From positions 310,001-374,000 of the forward strand of contig JACKIC010000001.1 of NCBI GenBank assembly GCA_020638655.1: DNA of 64,000 nucleotides, in the 5' to 3' direction. Every line of letters begins with the position of its first letter. Position 1 is the stretch's first letter. Both the position numbers and the translations under genes were made by a program. Shown piece after piece: positions 8,905-16,871 of this stretch. This stretch comes from Planctomycetota bacterium. GTDB taxonomy: Bacteria > Planctomycetota > UBA1135 > UBA2386. Below the pieces are notes generated by a model. It was not told the DNA's origin, did not search any database, and saw nothing but the letters and a program-made list of their open reading frames with translations.

Positions 8905-8925
8905 CCGCGGGGAAATCCCCCGCGG
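8905..8925 (-). terminator. Stem-loop after the phoX-like gene
   Basis: CCGCGGGG (8905-8912) pairs perfectly with CCCCGCGG (8918-8925) across a 5-base loop, about 10 bases beyond the stop of the PhoX-like gene and before the next gene on the strand. There is no clear U run, so termination efficiency is uncertain. Confidence 0.6.
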
Positions 8926-8935
8926 CAGGCCTGGA

Positions 8936-10720
8936 TCAGCGCAGCACGACCTCGTGGCCGTCGGTGAGGACGAGCGAGCCGTTCTGGGCGACGACGATGC
9001 CCTGGGTCATCACGCTGATGCCGCTCAGGAAGCTCGGCACCTGCACGGCGGTGTTGCTGCCACCGTAGGGCAGGACCGCGGTGAACTGCCCGGCCGGACC
9101 ACCGACGAAGGCGATGATCGGGAAGTAGGGGCTCATCCACAGCGGCGGCAGGAACGGCACGGTGCCGGAGCTGGTGCCGAACGCTTGCAGCAGCACGGCG
9201 AACGGACGGCCGGTGTAGGTGTTGTTCTCCGAGTTGACGTTGATGTTGACGACGTCCTGCGAGTAGGCCGACTTGACGAACTCACCGGGGCCGGTGCGCG
9301 GCATCGCGTTGACGCCGGTCGACAGGGTCAGGTCGAGGTCGCTGCCCGGGTAGGGGCGCGTCTCGAAGGCCCAGGTCGCGTCGTTGCCGCTCGCCGGGTG
9401 CTGCACGTTGACGATGAAGCGGTAGGGGTTGGCCGGGTCCCAGATCATGCCGGTCGGCTCGCTGCCGCTGATGCCGAGCGAGACGAAGATGCCCATCGCC
9501 TCGGCGACGCCGTCCTTGTCCGCGTCGATGCACTTCCAGATGTCGCCGCCGTTGGGCTCACCGTCTTCGATGACGTAGATGTTGCCGAAGGCGTCGGCCG
9601 AGACGTTGTCGGGCGAAGCGAACACCGTGCCCGAGCCGGGGCTCGTGTAGGGGTCGTTCTGCGCCGGGTTGACGTCGGTGCCGGTGGCGAGGTTGATCGT
9701 GTCGAAGTTGACGAACGTGCGCACCACGGCGGTGTCGCCGCCCGTCAACTCGATCGAGTAGACCGTGTTCTCGCTCGTGGCGGCGAAGTAGATGCACTCG
9801 TTGCCGCTGGCCAGGACGTTGAAGTCCATGTCCTCGGGGCGGCCGAACGGCGTGCCGATCACCTCGTCGGCGGCCATGCGGCCGGCGTTGACGGTGGCGT
9901 ACTGGAACGGGTTGGTGGTCGTCAGCGGGTTGCCGGCGGCGTCGGTCAGCGCGACCCAGTGGGCGGCGCCGGTACGCGTCGTCAGGCGGTTGGCCGTCGA
10001 GTTCCAGTTCTCGTTCGGGGCGGCGTTCGGGTCGGCGGCGTAGCCGTCGACGCTGAGCACGAAGCTCTGGCCGGCCGACAGGTCACCGGCGACGGTCGGC
10101 ACGAACTTGTAGACGCAGCCCGAGTTGTCCTCGTCGACCGTGTAGAGGTTGCCGTTGGCGTCGAAGCGCACGCCCTCGTGGCTCATCGACGGCACGCTGG
10201 TCAGCCAGCGGACCTGGAACGGGCCGTTCGACATCGGGTTGAGCACCTCGAACAGGCGGCCGCCGGTGGTCTCCTCACCGAGCAGCAGCGTGCCGAACGG
10301 CGTGTAGGTGCAAGGGTCGAAGCGACCGTAGTTGTCGTTGTTGACGCTCCAGGTGGTCGGATCGTTCGAGCGCGGCAGCGCGGTGTTGCCGGCGAACAGC
10401 ACGACCATGTTGCCCGTCTGGGTGTCGTAGCGGAACACGCCGCAGCCGTTCGGGTTCTCCGACGGCGTGAAGATGTAGCGACCGCTCGGGTCGAAGGCCG
10501 ACATGTCCCACAGGCTGAACGTCGCGGGCAGGCCCTGCGTGTTCAACGTGTTGCGGTTGGTGACGAGGGTCTGACGAAAGCGCAGGGGCGCGAGGAACGG
10601 CGCCGTGTTCTCGGTCGAGTTGGTGCTCCCGGAGGCCGCCGAGGCAGGCAGCGGAAAGGTGTCTTGGGCGGCGGCCGAGGCGGCGACCGCGAGGGCACTG
10701 AGGATGACGAGCTTGTTCAT
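8936..10720 (-). CDS. PhoX-family (DUF839) secreted protein
   Basis: 594 residues starting M-N-K-L-V-I-L; an open frame continues 27 codons upstream, but only this ATG gives a proper signal peptide (cut near A-S-A-A-A-Q). The body matches the PhoX beta-propeller group: W-D-M-S-A-F-D-P, T-P-F-G-T-L-L-L-G-E-E, M-S-H-E-G-V-R-F-D, R-P-E-D-M-D-F and F-A-S-P-D-N-V-S-A-D-A-F. PhoX enzymes are Ca/Fe-dependent exported alkaline phosphatases; I did not verify every metal ligand, and many DUF839 proteins are of unknown activity. It is divergent from the HtrA-like gene, with a hairpin in its leader. Confidence 0.8.
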   Translation of the reverse strand: MNKLVILSALAVAASAAAQDTFPLPASAASGSTNSTENTAPFLAPLRFRQTLVTNRNTLNTQGLPATFSLWDMSAFDPSGRYIFTPSENPNGCGVFRYDTQTGNMVVLFAGNTALPRSNDPTTWSVNNDNYGRFDPCTYTPFGTLLLGEETTGGRLFEVLNPMSNGPFQVRWLTSVPSMSHEGVRFDANGNLYTVDEDNSGCVYKFVPTVAGDLSAGQSFVLSVDGYAADPNAAPNENWNSTANRLTTRTGAAHWVALTDAAGNPLTTTNPFQYATVNAGRMAADEVIGTPFGRPEDMDFNVLASGNECIYFAATSENTVYSIELTGGDTAVVRTFVNFDTINLATGTDVNPAQNDPYTSPGSGTVFASPDNVSADAFGNIYVIEDGEPNGGDIWKCIDADKDGVAEAMGIFVSLGISGSEPTGMIWDPANPYRFIVNVQHPASGNDATWAFETRPYPGSDLDLTLSTGVNAMPRTGPGEFVKSAYSQDVVNINVNSENNTYTGRPFAVLLQAFGTSSGTVPFLPPLWMSPYFPIIAFVGGPAGQFTAVLPYGGSNTAVQVPSFLSGISVMTQGIVVAQNGSLVLTDGHEVVLR

Positions 10721-10743
10721 GTGATCTGAGTTGCAGGGGGCTT

Positions 10744-10765
10744 TGGACACCGAAATGGGTGTCCA
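10744..10765 (-). promoter_or_regulatory. Hairpin in the leader of the PhoX-like gene
   Basis: TGGACACC and GGTGTCCA form a perfect 8-bp stem with a 6-base loop, 24 bases upstream of the PhoX-like start. It does not resemble a Pho box. It could be an operator for either divergent gene or an mRNA leader structure. Confidence 0.4.
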
Positions 10766-10917
10766 TCGGGTGGAGCAACCTAGGCAGCACCTCCAAGCCA
10801 CCGCGAATCGCGTGTGAAACGACGGCGAGCATTGCGCGCGCAGTCTTCAAACAAGCCGACCTTCGTCTTCACGGTCTTCGCCGATCTTCCTTGGCCGAAC
10901 CGACAACCCCTCCCGCC

Positions 10918-12114
10918 ATGCACCACTTCGAACCCCGCCTGCTCTGCCTGCTGTTCGCGGCCACGCCGCTCCTCGCGCAACAGAACGAACCGACGCCGCC
11001 GAGCGCCGGCCACAGCGTCGCTGCGCTCGCCCAGAACGCATTCGTCGACATCGCCAAGAAGACGCGCCCGAGCCTGGTGTCGGTGCGCGCCTTCGAGCGC
11101 GTGCCGAGCGCGGTCGACGCCGCCGCGACCACCGAGCCCAAGCCCGCCGAACCCAAACCAGAAGGCTGGGTCGAGACCGCGCCGCCCGACTACCCCGGCT
11201 TCCGCATGTTCGCGTCGGGCTCCGGCTTCGTCGTCGACGCGAACGGCGACATCCTGACCTGCACGCACCTCGTGCAGAAGGAGGCCGGCGTGCTCGCCGA
11301 CCTCGTCGACGTCGAACTCGCCGACGGCAGCCGCGTGATCGTCGAGGTGGTCGGCATGGAACCGACCGTCAACTTCGCGATCCTGCAGCCGATGGTTTTC
11401 CCCAACGGGCACGACCGCACCCTGCCGCCGCTCAAGTTCGGCGACAGCGACGCGATGCAGTGCGGCCAGTGGATCGTCGCCATGGGCGATCCGGCCGGCC
11501 CCGAGAAGTTCTTCGCCGCCGGCTCGTTCGTGGCCCTGCCGCAGCGCGACTGCTACCAGGACCTGCTGAGTTCGTTCTTCATGCAGGTGGCGATGATCGC
11601 CCACCCCGAGGCCTACGGCGGCCCGGTGCTCGACCTCGACGGCAACGTGATCGGCATCCTGGCGCCGCGCAAGCCGCTGCCGGGCGGCAAGACCAACGAG
11701 CCGCGCTGGGGCATCGAGTACGCGATGCCGAGCAAGATCGTCGCCGGCCTCTACGACTCGATCCGCACCGCGCGCAGCTTCCGCTCGCCGTGGCTCGGCT
11801 ACGCGGTGATGAGCCGCGCCGAGATCGCCAAGGCGCGCGGCCTCGAAGCGTACCAGGCGATGGACAAGCCCAAGGCCGGCATCATGCTCGAGAACGTCTA
11901 CGACCCGTCGCCGGCGAAGGCCGCGGGCCTGCAGCCCGGCGACTGGCTGGTCGGCTTCGACGAGACCCGCATCTTCACGCCGGTCGACTTCCAGAAGTGC
12001 CTCTACCTCGCCGGCATCGACAAGGAGGTCGAGCTCGAGTTCTACCGCGCCGGCGAGACCTTCAAGCGCAAGCTCAAGATCGAGGTCCGACCCGCCGGCG
12101 CGATCCCGCGCTGA
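10918..12114 (+). CDS. HtrA/DegP-like protein with PDZ domain, catalytically dead
   Basis: 398 residues from an ATG giving a signal peptide (cut near L-L-A-Q, residue 20); the open frame extends further upstream without a better start. The trypsin-like domain (about 40-280) keeps the HtrA framework: G-S-G-F-V-V-D, I-L-T-C-T-H117, D-G-N-V-I-G-I. The usual T-D-L-A is V-N152-F-A, and the usual G-N-S-G-G is E-A-Y233-G-G, so both catalytic Asp and Ser are lost. A PDZ domain follows (about 295-395), with A-G-I-M-L-E-N-V and A-G-L-Q-P-G-D-W-L. It is therefore a likely exported chaperone, scaffold or sensor rather than a protease. Confidence 0.88.
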   Translation: MHHFEPRLLCLLFAATPLLAQQNEPTPPSAGHSVAALAQNAFVDIAKKTRPSLVSVRAFERVPSAVDAAATTEPKPAEPKPEGWVETAPPDYPGFRMFASGSGFVVDANGDILTCTHLVQKEAGVLADLVDVELADGSRVIVEVVGMEPTVNFAILQPMVFPNGHDRTLPPLKFGDSDAMQCGQWIVAMGDPAGPEKFFAAGSFVALPQRDCYQDLLSSFFMQVAMIAHPEAYGGPVLDLDGNVIGILAPRKPLPGGKTNEPRWGIEYAMPSKIVAGLYDSIRTARSFRSPWLGYAVMSRAEIAKARGLEAYQAMDKPKAGIMLENVYDPSPAKAAGLQPGDWLVGFDETRIFTPVDFQKCLYLAGIDKEVELEFYRAGETFKRKLKIEVRPAGAIPR

Positions 12115-12124
12115 GCCGGGGCCG

Positions 12125-13474
12125 CTACAGCGATCGCAAGAACGCGAGCAGCGCGGCGCGGTCGTCGCGCGGCGCGGCCCGGAACCGCTCCTTGCTCGCG
12201 GCCGCTTCGCCGCCGTGCCACAGGATCGCCTCGGCGAGGTCGCGCGCGCGCCCGTCGTGCAGGTAACGCGTGTGACCGTTGACGACCGGCACCAGCCCGA
12301 TGCCCCACAGCGGCGCGGTCCTCCACTCGGCGGGCGCGGCGTCGCCGTCGCGCTTGCCGTCGGCGAGCGCTTCGCCGAGATCGTGCAGCAGCAGGTCCGT
12401 GAACGGCCGGATCGTGTGGCCGGCGAAACCCGGGTGCCACTCGACGGGTCCCGTGTGCTGCTCGGGCACGTGGCACATCGCGCAGCCGAACGCGCCGAAC
12501 AGCTGCTCGCCGCGCCGCACCTGCGGCTCCTCGGCGTCACGTTGCGCCGGCACCGCCAGCGTGCGGCTGTAGAACACGACCCGATCGAAGCTGCGCGATC
12601 CGATCTCGGGCGCGCCGCCGCTCGCGAACGTCAGCTGTTCGTGCTGCAGCGGCGAGAGCGCCTCGTCGGGCTCGAGCGCCGAGGTGATGCCCACGTCGTT
12701 GACGAACGCCGCCGCCGCCTGCGACTCGACCGTCGCCTGCGTCGCCTTCCAGCCGAAGCGGCCGAGCCGTTCCCCGAGCCGGTGCGCACGCCCGGAGACG
12801 CCGTCGCCGTCGCGATCGTCGGCGTCCTCGCGGGCCAGGATGGCCGCCGCGGGGATCGCCTCGAGCAGCCCCAGGCCGATCATCTGCGGCGCGACGCGCG
12901 CGCCGAGCACCGCGTCGTCGCCGAGTTCGCCGTAGCCGAGCTCGGTGAGTTCATAGGTGGGCGCGCGCAGCTCGAACGGCTCGCCGTCGCCGTAGCGGCC
13001 GGACACCGCCGCAGTGCGGATGCGCACCGCGGCTTCGGGCTTCACGCCCGGCACGGCGACGTCCTGGATCTGACCGCCGTAGCGCGGATGCGGCAGGTCC
13101 GGGCCGTCCGGCTGTCGCACGCCGATGCGGATCAGGAGTCCGCTGCGGTCGACGTCGCCCTCGATCGGCGGCTGGCTGCGGCCGTCGCGGAAGTGGCAAG
13201 AGCTGCACGAGCGCGCGTTGAACAGCGGCCCGAGTCCATCGCGACCCGCAGTGCTGCTGGGCGCGATCACCCAGTTCTGCTTGAAGAACGAGTTGCCGAC
13301 GGCGAAGGCGCGCCGCTCGGCTGCGCTCAGGAACGGCACCGGCAAGCCGAACGCGTTGTTGCTGGCGTCGTGCACGGTGCCGCCGCCGCCCAGCAGGCTC
13401 GCGTCCACCGCGTCCTGCGCGACCAGCGCGGCGCTCGCCGCCAACATCGCCGCCGCGAATCGAAGGCCCGTCAT
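12125..13474 (-). CDS. Di-heme oxidoreductase (DHOR/DUF1111) family c-type cytochrome
   Basis: 449 residues with a signal peptide (cut near A-L-V-A-Q, residue 20). Two heme c attachment motifs are visible, C-S-S-C-H at 90-94 and C-A-M-C-H at 331-335. Between them are F-G-W-K-A-T and the A-P-Q-M-I-G-L-G-L-L-E segment typical of the family once called thiol oxidoreductase. The start overlaps the imelysin stop (ATGA), so the two are coupled. Imelysin plus DUF1111 pairs are a recognised arrangement in iron-related loci; the cytochrome is likely periplasmic and may handle iron redox state. Confidence 0.9.
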   Translation of the reverse strand: MTGLRFAAAMLAASAALVAQDAVDASLLGGGGTVHDASNNAFGLPVPFLSAAERRAFAVGNSFFKQNWVIAPSSTAGRDGLGPLFNARSCSSCHFRDGRSQPPIEGDVDRSGLLIRIGVRQPDGPDLPHPRYGGQIQDVAVPGVKPEAAVRIRTAAVSGRYGDGEPFELRAPTYELTELGYGELGDDAVLGARVAPQMIGLGLLEAIPAAAILAREDADDRDGDGVSGRAHRLGERLGRFGWKATQATVESQAAAAFVNDVGITSALEPDEALSPLQHEQLTFASGGAPEIGSRSFDRVVFYSRTLAVPAQRDAEEPQVRRGEQLFGAFGCAMCHVPEQHTGPVEWHPGFAGHTIRPFTDLLLHDLGEALADGKRDGDAAPAEWRTAPLWGIGLVPVVNGHTRYLHDGRARDLAEAILWHGGEAAASKERFRAAPRDDRAALLAFLRSL

Positions 13475-14649
13475 CGCACCCCCGCCGGCTGCAGCGGCAG
13501 CTCGAAACCCAGCGCGTTGCCCGCGAACGTCAGCAGCTCCGCCTGCTGCTCGAGCGCCTCGAGGGCCTTGCGGATCGCGACGCGACCCGGCGCGTCGTCG
13601 GCGCCGCGCATCGCCACGTCGAACGGCTGCGGGATCTTGCGGATGCGTTCGAGGGTCACGGTCAGCTGCCGATCGAGGCTCTTGGCCAGCGCCGCGTCGG
13701 CGCCGGCCACCAGCGCCAGCAGTCCCGGGGCACCGGTCTTCGCATCGCCGCGCAACACCCGCACGATGCCGAGCTGATCGGCCTCGAAGTCCTGACAGCT
13801 CGTGTCGGAGAAGCAGCTGTGCTCCTGCTCCTGATCCTGCGTCTCGTAGGCCACGGCCATGCGCTCGCCGGTCAGCTCGAACGCGGTCAAGATCGTGATC
13901 CCCGTGAACATCTTGCGCACCGCGGCCGCCGGGTCCGCCTCGAAGCGGCGGCGGTAGTTGTCGGCGTCGGGCGCCCACGCGGCGGCCAGTTCGCCGAGTT
14001 GGCGGCGCAACAGCGCAGTGACCACCCGCAGATACTCGCGGCGTCGTTCGGCGTTCTTGCCGACGCCGACGACGTAGTCCGACGCCGGGCGATCGCCGGG
14101 GCCGTCGTCGCGGCGATCCTGGCCCCAGAGCAGGAACTCGATCGCGTGCCAGCCGACGCTGACGTTGGCCTCGCCGCCGTGCTCGTTGGCGAACATCAGC
14201 ACGGTCTCGGCGATGTGCGGATAGCGCTTGGGATCGTTGACGATGCCGCTGTCCGGCGCGCCGACGACGTAGTCGACGAATGCCTCGTCGATCGGCCAGG
14301 CGTTCAGGTAGCCCTCGATCGCGTCGATCGGACCGTCGTAGAAGCGCAGCGCCTCGGTCTGCACGTAGCTGCGCCGCGCGTCCACCCACGCGGCGCGGGC
14401 CGCCGCGAGCGACTCGTCGTTCGGCGTCGCCAGCATCGCGGCCACGGCCTTCTGCAACGCGTCGGCGGCGGCAGTACATTCGGTGTAGAGGCGATGCACG
14501 TGGCCGGCGTAGCCGCGCACGACCTCGGCGCGCAGCTGGGGGGCGCGCAGCTGGGGGGACACGACCGGTTTCGCTGCGGCGCCTGCCTGGGCCGGCAGCG
14601 CGACGCACAGGGTGGCCGACAACAACGAGGTCAGGGCAGGAAGGCGCAT
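13471..14649 (-). CDS. Imelysin-family (M75, iron-regulated) periplasmic protein
   Basis: 392 residues with a signal peptide (L-C-V-A-L-P-A-Q-A). The imelysin signature G-x-H-x-x-E is seen as G-W-H168-A-I-E171, followed by L-L-W-G-Q-D. Proteins of this family (IrpA, ICMP, the EfeO relatives) work in iron acquisition; peptidase activity is doubtful. A loop with Q-D-Q-E-Q-E-H-S-C-F and T-S-C could bind metal. It is first gene of a two-gene unit with the di-heme oxidoreductase. Just after the signal peptide, P-Q-L-R-A is duplicated in tandem through a 15-base DNA repeat. Confidence 0.9.
   Translation of the reverse strand: MRLPALTSLLSATLCVALPAQAGAAAKPVVSPQLRAPQLRAEVVRGYAGHVHRLYTECTAAADALQKAVAAMLATPNDESLAAARAAWVDARRSYVQTEALRFYDGPIDAIEGYLNAWPIDEAFVDYVVGAPDSGIVNDPKRYPHIAETVLMFANEHGGEANVSVGWHAIEFLLWGQDRRDDGPGDRPASDYVVGVGKNAERRREYLRVVTALLRRQLGELAAAWAPDADNYRRRFEADPAAAVRKMFTGITILTAFELTGERMAVAYETQDQEQEHSCFSDTSCQDFEADQLGIVRVLRGDAKTGAPGLLALVAGADAALAKSLDRQLTVTLERIRKIPQPFDVAMRGADDAPGRVAIRKALEALEQQAELLTFAGNALGFELPLQPAGVR
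14530..14558. repeat. 15-base tandem duplication inside the imelysin gene
   Basis: GCGCAGCTGGGGGGC occurs twice back to back (the second copy differs at the last base). It encodes the repeated P-Q-L-R-A of the mature N-terminus and keeps the frame. Such repeats commonly vary in number between strains. Confidence 0.75.
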
Positions 14650-14781
14650 CGGGATCTCGGGCCGCGCACGATCGCCGCGCCGCGGCAACCGGCCGCGACC
14701 TCCGCGTGAATGTTCGGGCAAGACGGCGGGGCGGGCGGCGGTTCCCCCCTCGACCCGGATGCGTAGGATCTGGCGCTGGCG

Positions 14782-15828
14782 ATGATCTACCGCGACTTCG
14801 ACAACGGCCCCGGGGCCCGGCTGATGCGGGTCGTGACCCGCACCTTCCGTATCGGCCACTTCTTCGGCGTCCAGGTGCGCATGTACTGGGCCGCGGCGCT
14901 GCTCATGCCGCTGGTGTTCCTGCGCTGGATCGGCCCCGCCAGCAGCGGCGCCGCCGAAGCCATCCTGCTCTCCGTGCTCTGCTGCGCCGCGTTGTTCGTG
15001 ATCATCTGGACCCACGAGATGGGCCACATCCTGATGGGGCGCCGGCACCGCATCCGCACCGACCTCATCACCCTGTCGCCGTTCGGCGGCGTCGCGCACA
15101 TGAACGCGCCGGCGACCAGCCCACGCATGGAGGCGTTGATCGCGCTCGCCGGACCAGCCGTACACCTGATCTGGCTCGCGGTCTGCTGGCCGATCTGGCT
15201 GCTGCTGCCCGCGTCGTTCGGCGCGAGCGGCGGCTGGTCGTCGACGGTCGAGTTCACGCTGTGGTTCCTGGTCACCACCAACGTGTCGCTGCTGCTGTTC
15301 AACCTGTTACCCGTGTGGGCGCTCGACGGCGGCCGCGTGCTGCGTGCGCTGCTGGCGATGCGCGTGCACCCCAACCGCGCGACGCTGTGGGCGACGACGG
15401 TCGGCCTGGTCGGCGGCGGCATGATGATCGTCTACGGCCTGTTCGGCGGCGGCGTGCAAGGCGCCGTCCTGGTGGTGATCGGCATCTCGTGCATGCAGTC
15501 CAGCCTGCACGAACGGCGCGCCGCGCAGTACGTGCTCGTCTACCACCGAGACGAACGCGAGCCGTGGGCCACCGACCCCGACGCGTGGCGCCATGGCCCG
15601 CTGCGCAAGGCGGACGACACCCCGCGCAAGCAGCCGGGAGCGATCGCGCGGTGGCGCCAGCGGCGCCGCGCGAGCGCCGCGGCCCGGCGGCTCGCCGAGA
15701 AGGCCGAGCTCGACGCGCAGACCGACGCGATCCTCGACCGGGTGCACCAGGTCGGCATGGACGGCCTCGACGCGCGCGAACGTGCCATCCTGCAGCGCGC
15801 GTCCAAACAGCGCCGCGAGACCGGCTGA
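14782..15828 (+). CDS. Site-2-protease-like (M50) membrane metalloprotease
   Basis: 348 residues with several membrane segments. The zinc motif H-E-M-G-H (78-82) sits in the second hydrophobic stretch and the distal L-D-G-G-R (181-185) supplies the third ligand; both are intact. A basic, cytoplasmic ~110-residue tail follows the last membrane helix (about 245), rich in Arg and predicted helical, which is longer than in minimal M50 proteins. Intramembrane cleavage of a membrane-bound regulator is the likely role, but no anti-sigma factor is adjacent. It is divergent from the imelysin gene. Confidence 0.88.
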   Translation: MIYRDFDNGPGARLMRVVTRTFRIGHFFGVQVRMYWAAALLMPLVFLRWIGPASSGAAEAILLSVLCCAALFVIIWTHEMGHILMGRRHRIRTDLITLSPFGGVAHMNAPATSPRMEALIALAGPAVHLIWLAVCWPIWLLLPASFGASGGWSSTVEFTLWFLVTTNVSLLLFNLLPVWALDGGRVLRALLAMRVHPNRATLWATTVGLVGGGMMIVYGLFGGGVQGAVLVVIGISCMQSSLHERRAAQYVLVYHRDEREPWATDPDAWRHGPLRKADDTPRKQPGAIARWRQRRRASAAARRLAEKAELDAQTDAILDRVHQVGMDGLDARERAILQRASKQRRETG

Positions 15829-15863
15829 CGCGCCGCCGCCCGCGGCGCGATACGCTCGCGACC

Positions 15864-16871
15864 ATGGACCTGAGCCGCTTCCCGCGCCGCTGCTACACCA
15901 CCACGCCGACCCCGCTCGAGTTCCTGCCCCGCTTCACCGCTGCGCTCGGCGGCCCGAAGGTCTGGATCAAGCGCGACGACCTGTGTGGGCTGTCGCCGGG
16001 CGGCAACAAGACGCGCAAGCTCGAGTTCCTGGTCGCCGACGCGCTCGCGCAGGGCGCCGACACGCTGATCACCTGCGGCGCGCCCCAGTCCAACCACTGC
16101 CGGATCACCCTCGCCGCGGCCGTCAAGGAAGGCCTGCGCTGCCGCCTGGTCATCGAGGAGCGCATCCCCGGCACCTTCCGCGAGGACGCCAGCGGCAACC
16201 ACTTCCTGTTCCGCCTCTACGGCGTCGAGCACATCGACGTCGTGCCCGCCGGCACCGACATGGCCGCGGCGATGGCGCGGGTCGCAACCGACCTGCAGCA
16301 GCAGGGCCGCAAGGGCTACGTGATCCCCGGCGGCGGCAGCAACGCGCTCGGTGGCCTCGGTTACGTCGCCTGCGCGCAGGAACTGCAACAGCAGCTGCGC
16401 GAACAGGACGTGCGTCCGGACCGCATCTTCGTCGGCTCGGGCAGCTCGGGCACGCATGGCGGGCTAGTCGCCGGATGCCACGCCATCGGCCTGGACGTGC
16501 CGATCGTCGGCATCGGCGTCAGCCGCGACCCCGAGCAGCAGGAGCCCCTGGTGCTCAAGGAGGCGCTGGCCGTGCTGGCGCTGCTGAGCGTCGATCGGCC
16601 ACTGCCCGCCGACGCAGTGCAGTGCGTCGGCGGCTACTGGCAGCCCAAGTACTCGCTGCCCAACCCCGGCATGATCGAGGCGGTGCAGCTGCTGGCCCGC
16701 ACCGAGGCGGTCCTGCTCGACCCGGTCTACACCGGCAAGGCGATGGCGGGGATGATCGACCTCTACCGGCGCGAGGTGTTCCCCCGCGACGAGACGGCAG
16801 TCTTCCTGCACACCGGCGGCGCGCCGGCGCTGTTCGCGTACGCGGACGTGCTGCGCACCGGCGAAGCCTAG
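15864..16871 (+). CDS. dcyD: D-cysteine desulfhydrase / ACC deaminase-family PLP enzyme
   Basis: 335 residues, normal length for the family. The PLP lysine lies in G-G-N-K49-T-R-K, followed by Q-S-N-H-C-R (substrate-binding) and I-P-G-G-G-S-N near 160 for phosphate binding. Similarity is to the D-cysteine desulfhydrase branch (D-cysteine to pyruvate, H2S and ammonia), but the ACC deaminase branch cannot be excluded by eye. It converges on cusA, and both genes stop on the same four bases, CTAG. Confidence 0.82.
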   Translation: MDLSRFPRRCYTTTPTPLEFLPRFTAALGGPKVWIKRDDLCGLSPGGNKTRKLEFLVADALAQGADTLITCGAPQSNHCRITLAAAVKEGLRCRLVIEERIPGTFREDASGNHFLFRLYGVEHIDVVPAGTDMAAAMARVATDLQQQGRKGYVIPGGGSNALGGLGYVACAQELQQQLREQDVRPDRIFVGSGSSGTHGGLVAGCHAIGLDVPIVGIGVSRDPEQQEPLVLKEALAVLALLSVDRPLPADAVQCVGGYWQPKYSLPNPGMIEAVQLLARTEAVLLDPVYTGKAMAGMIDLYRREVFPRDETAVFLHTGGAPALFAYADVLRTGEA

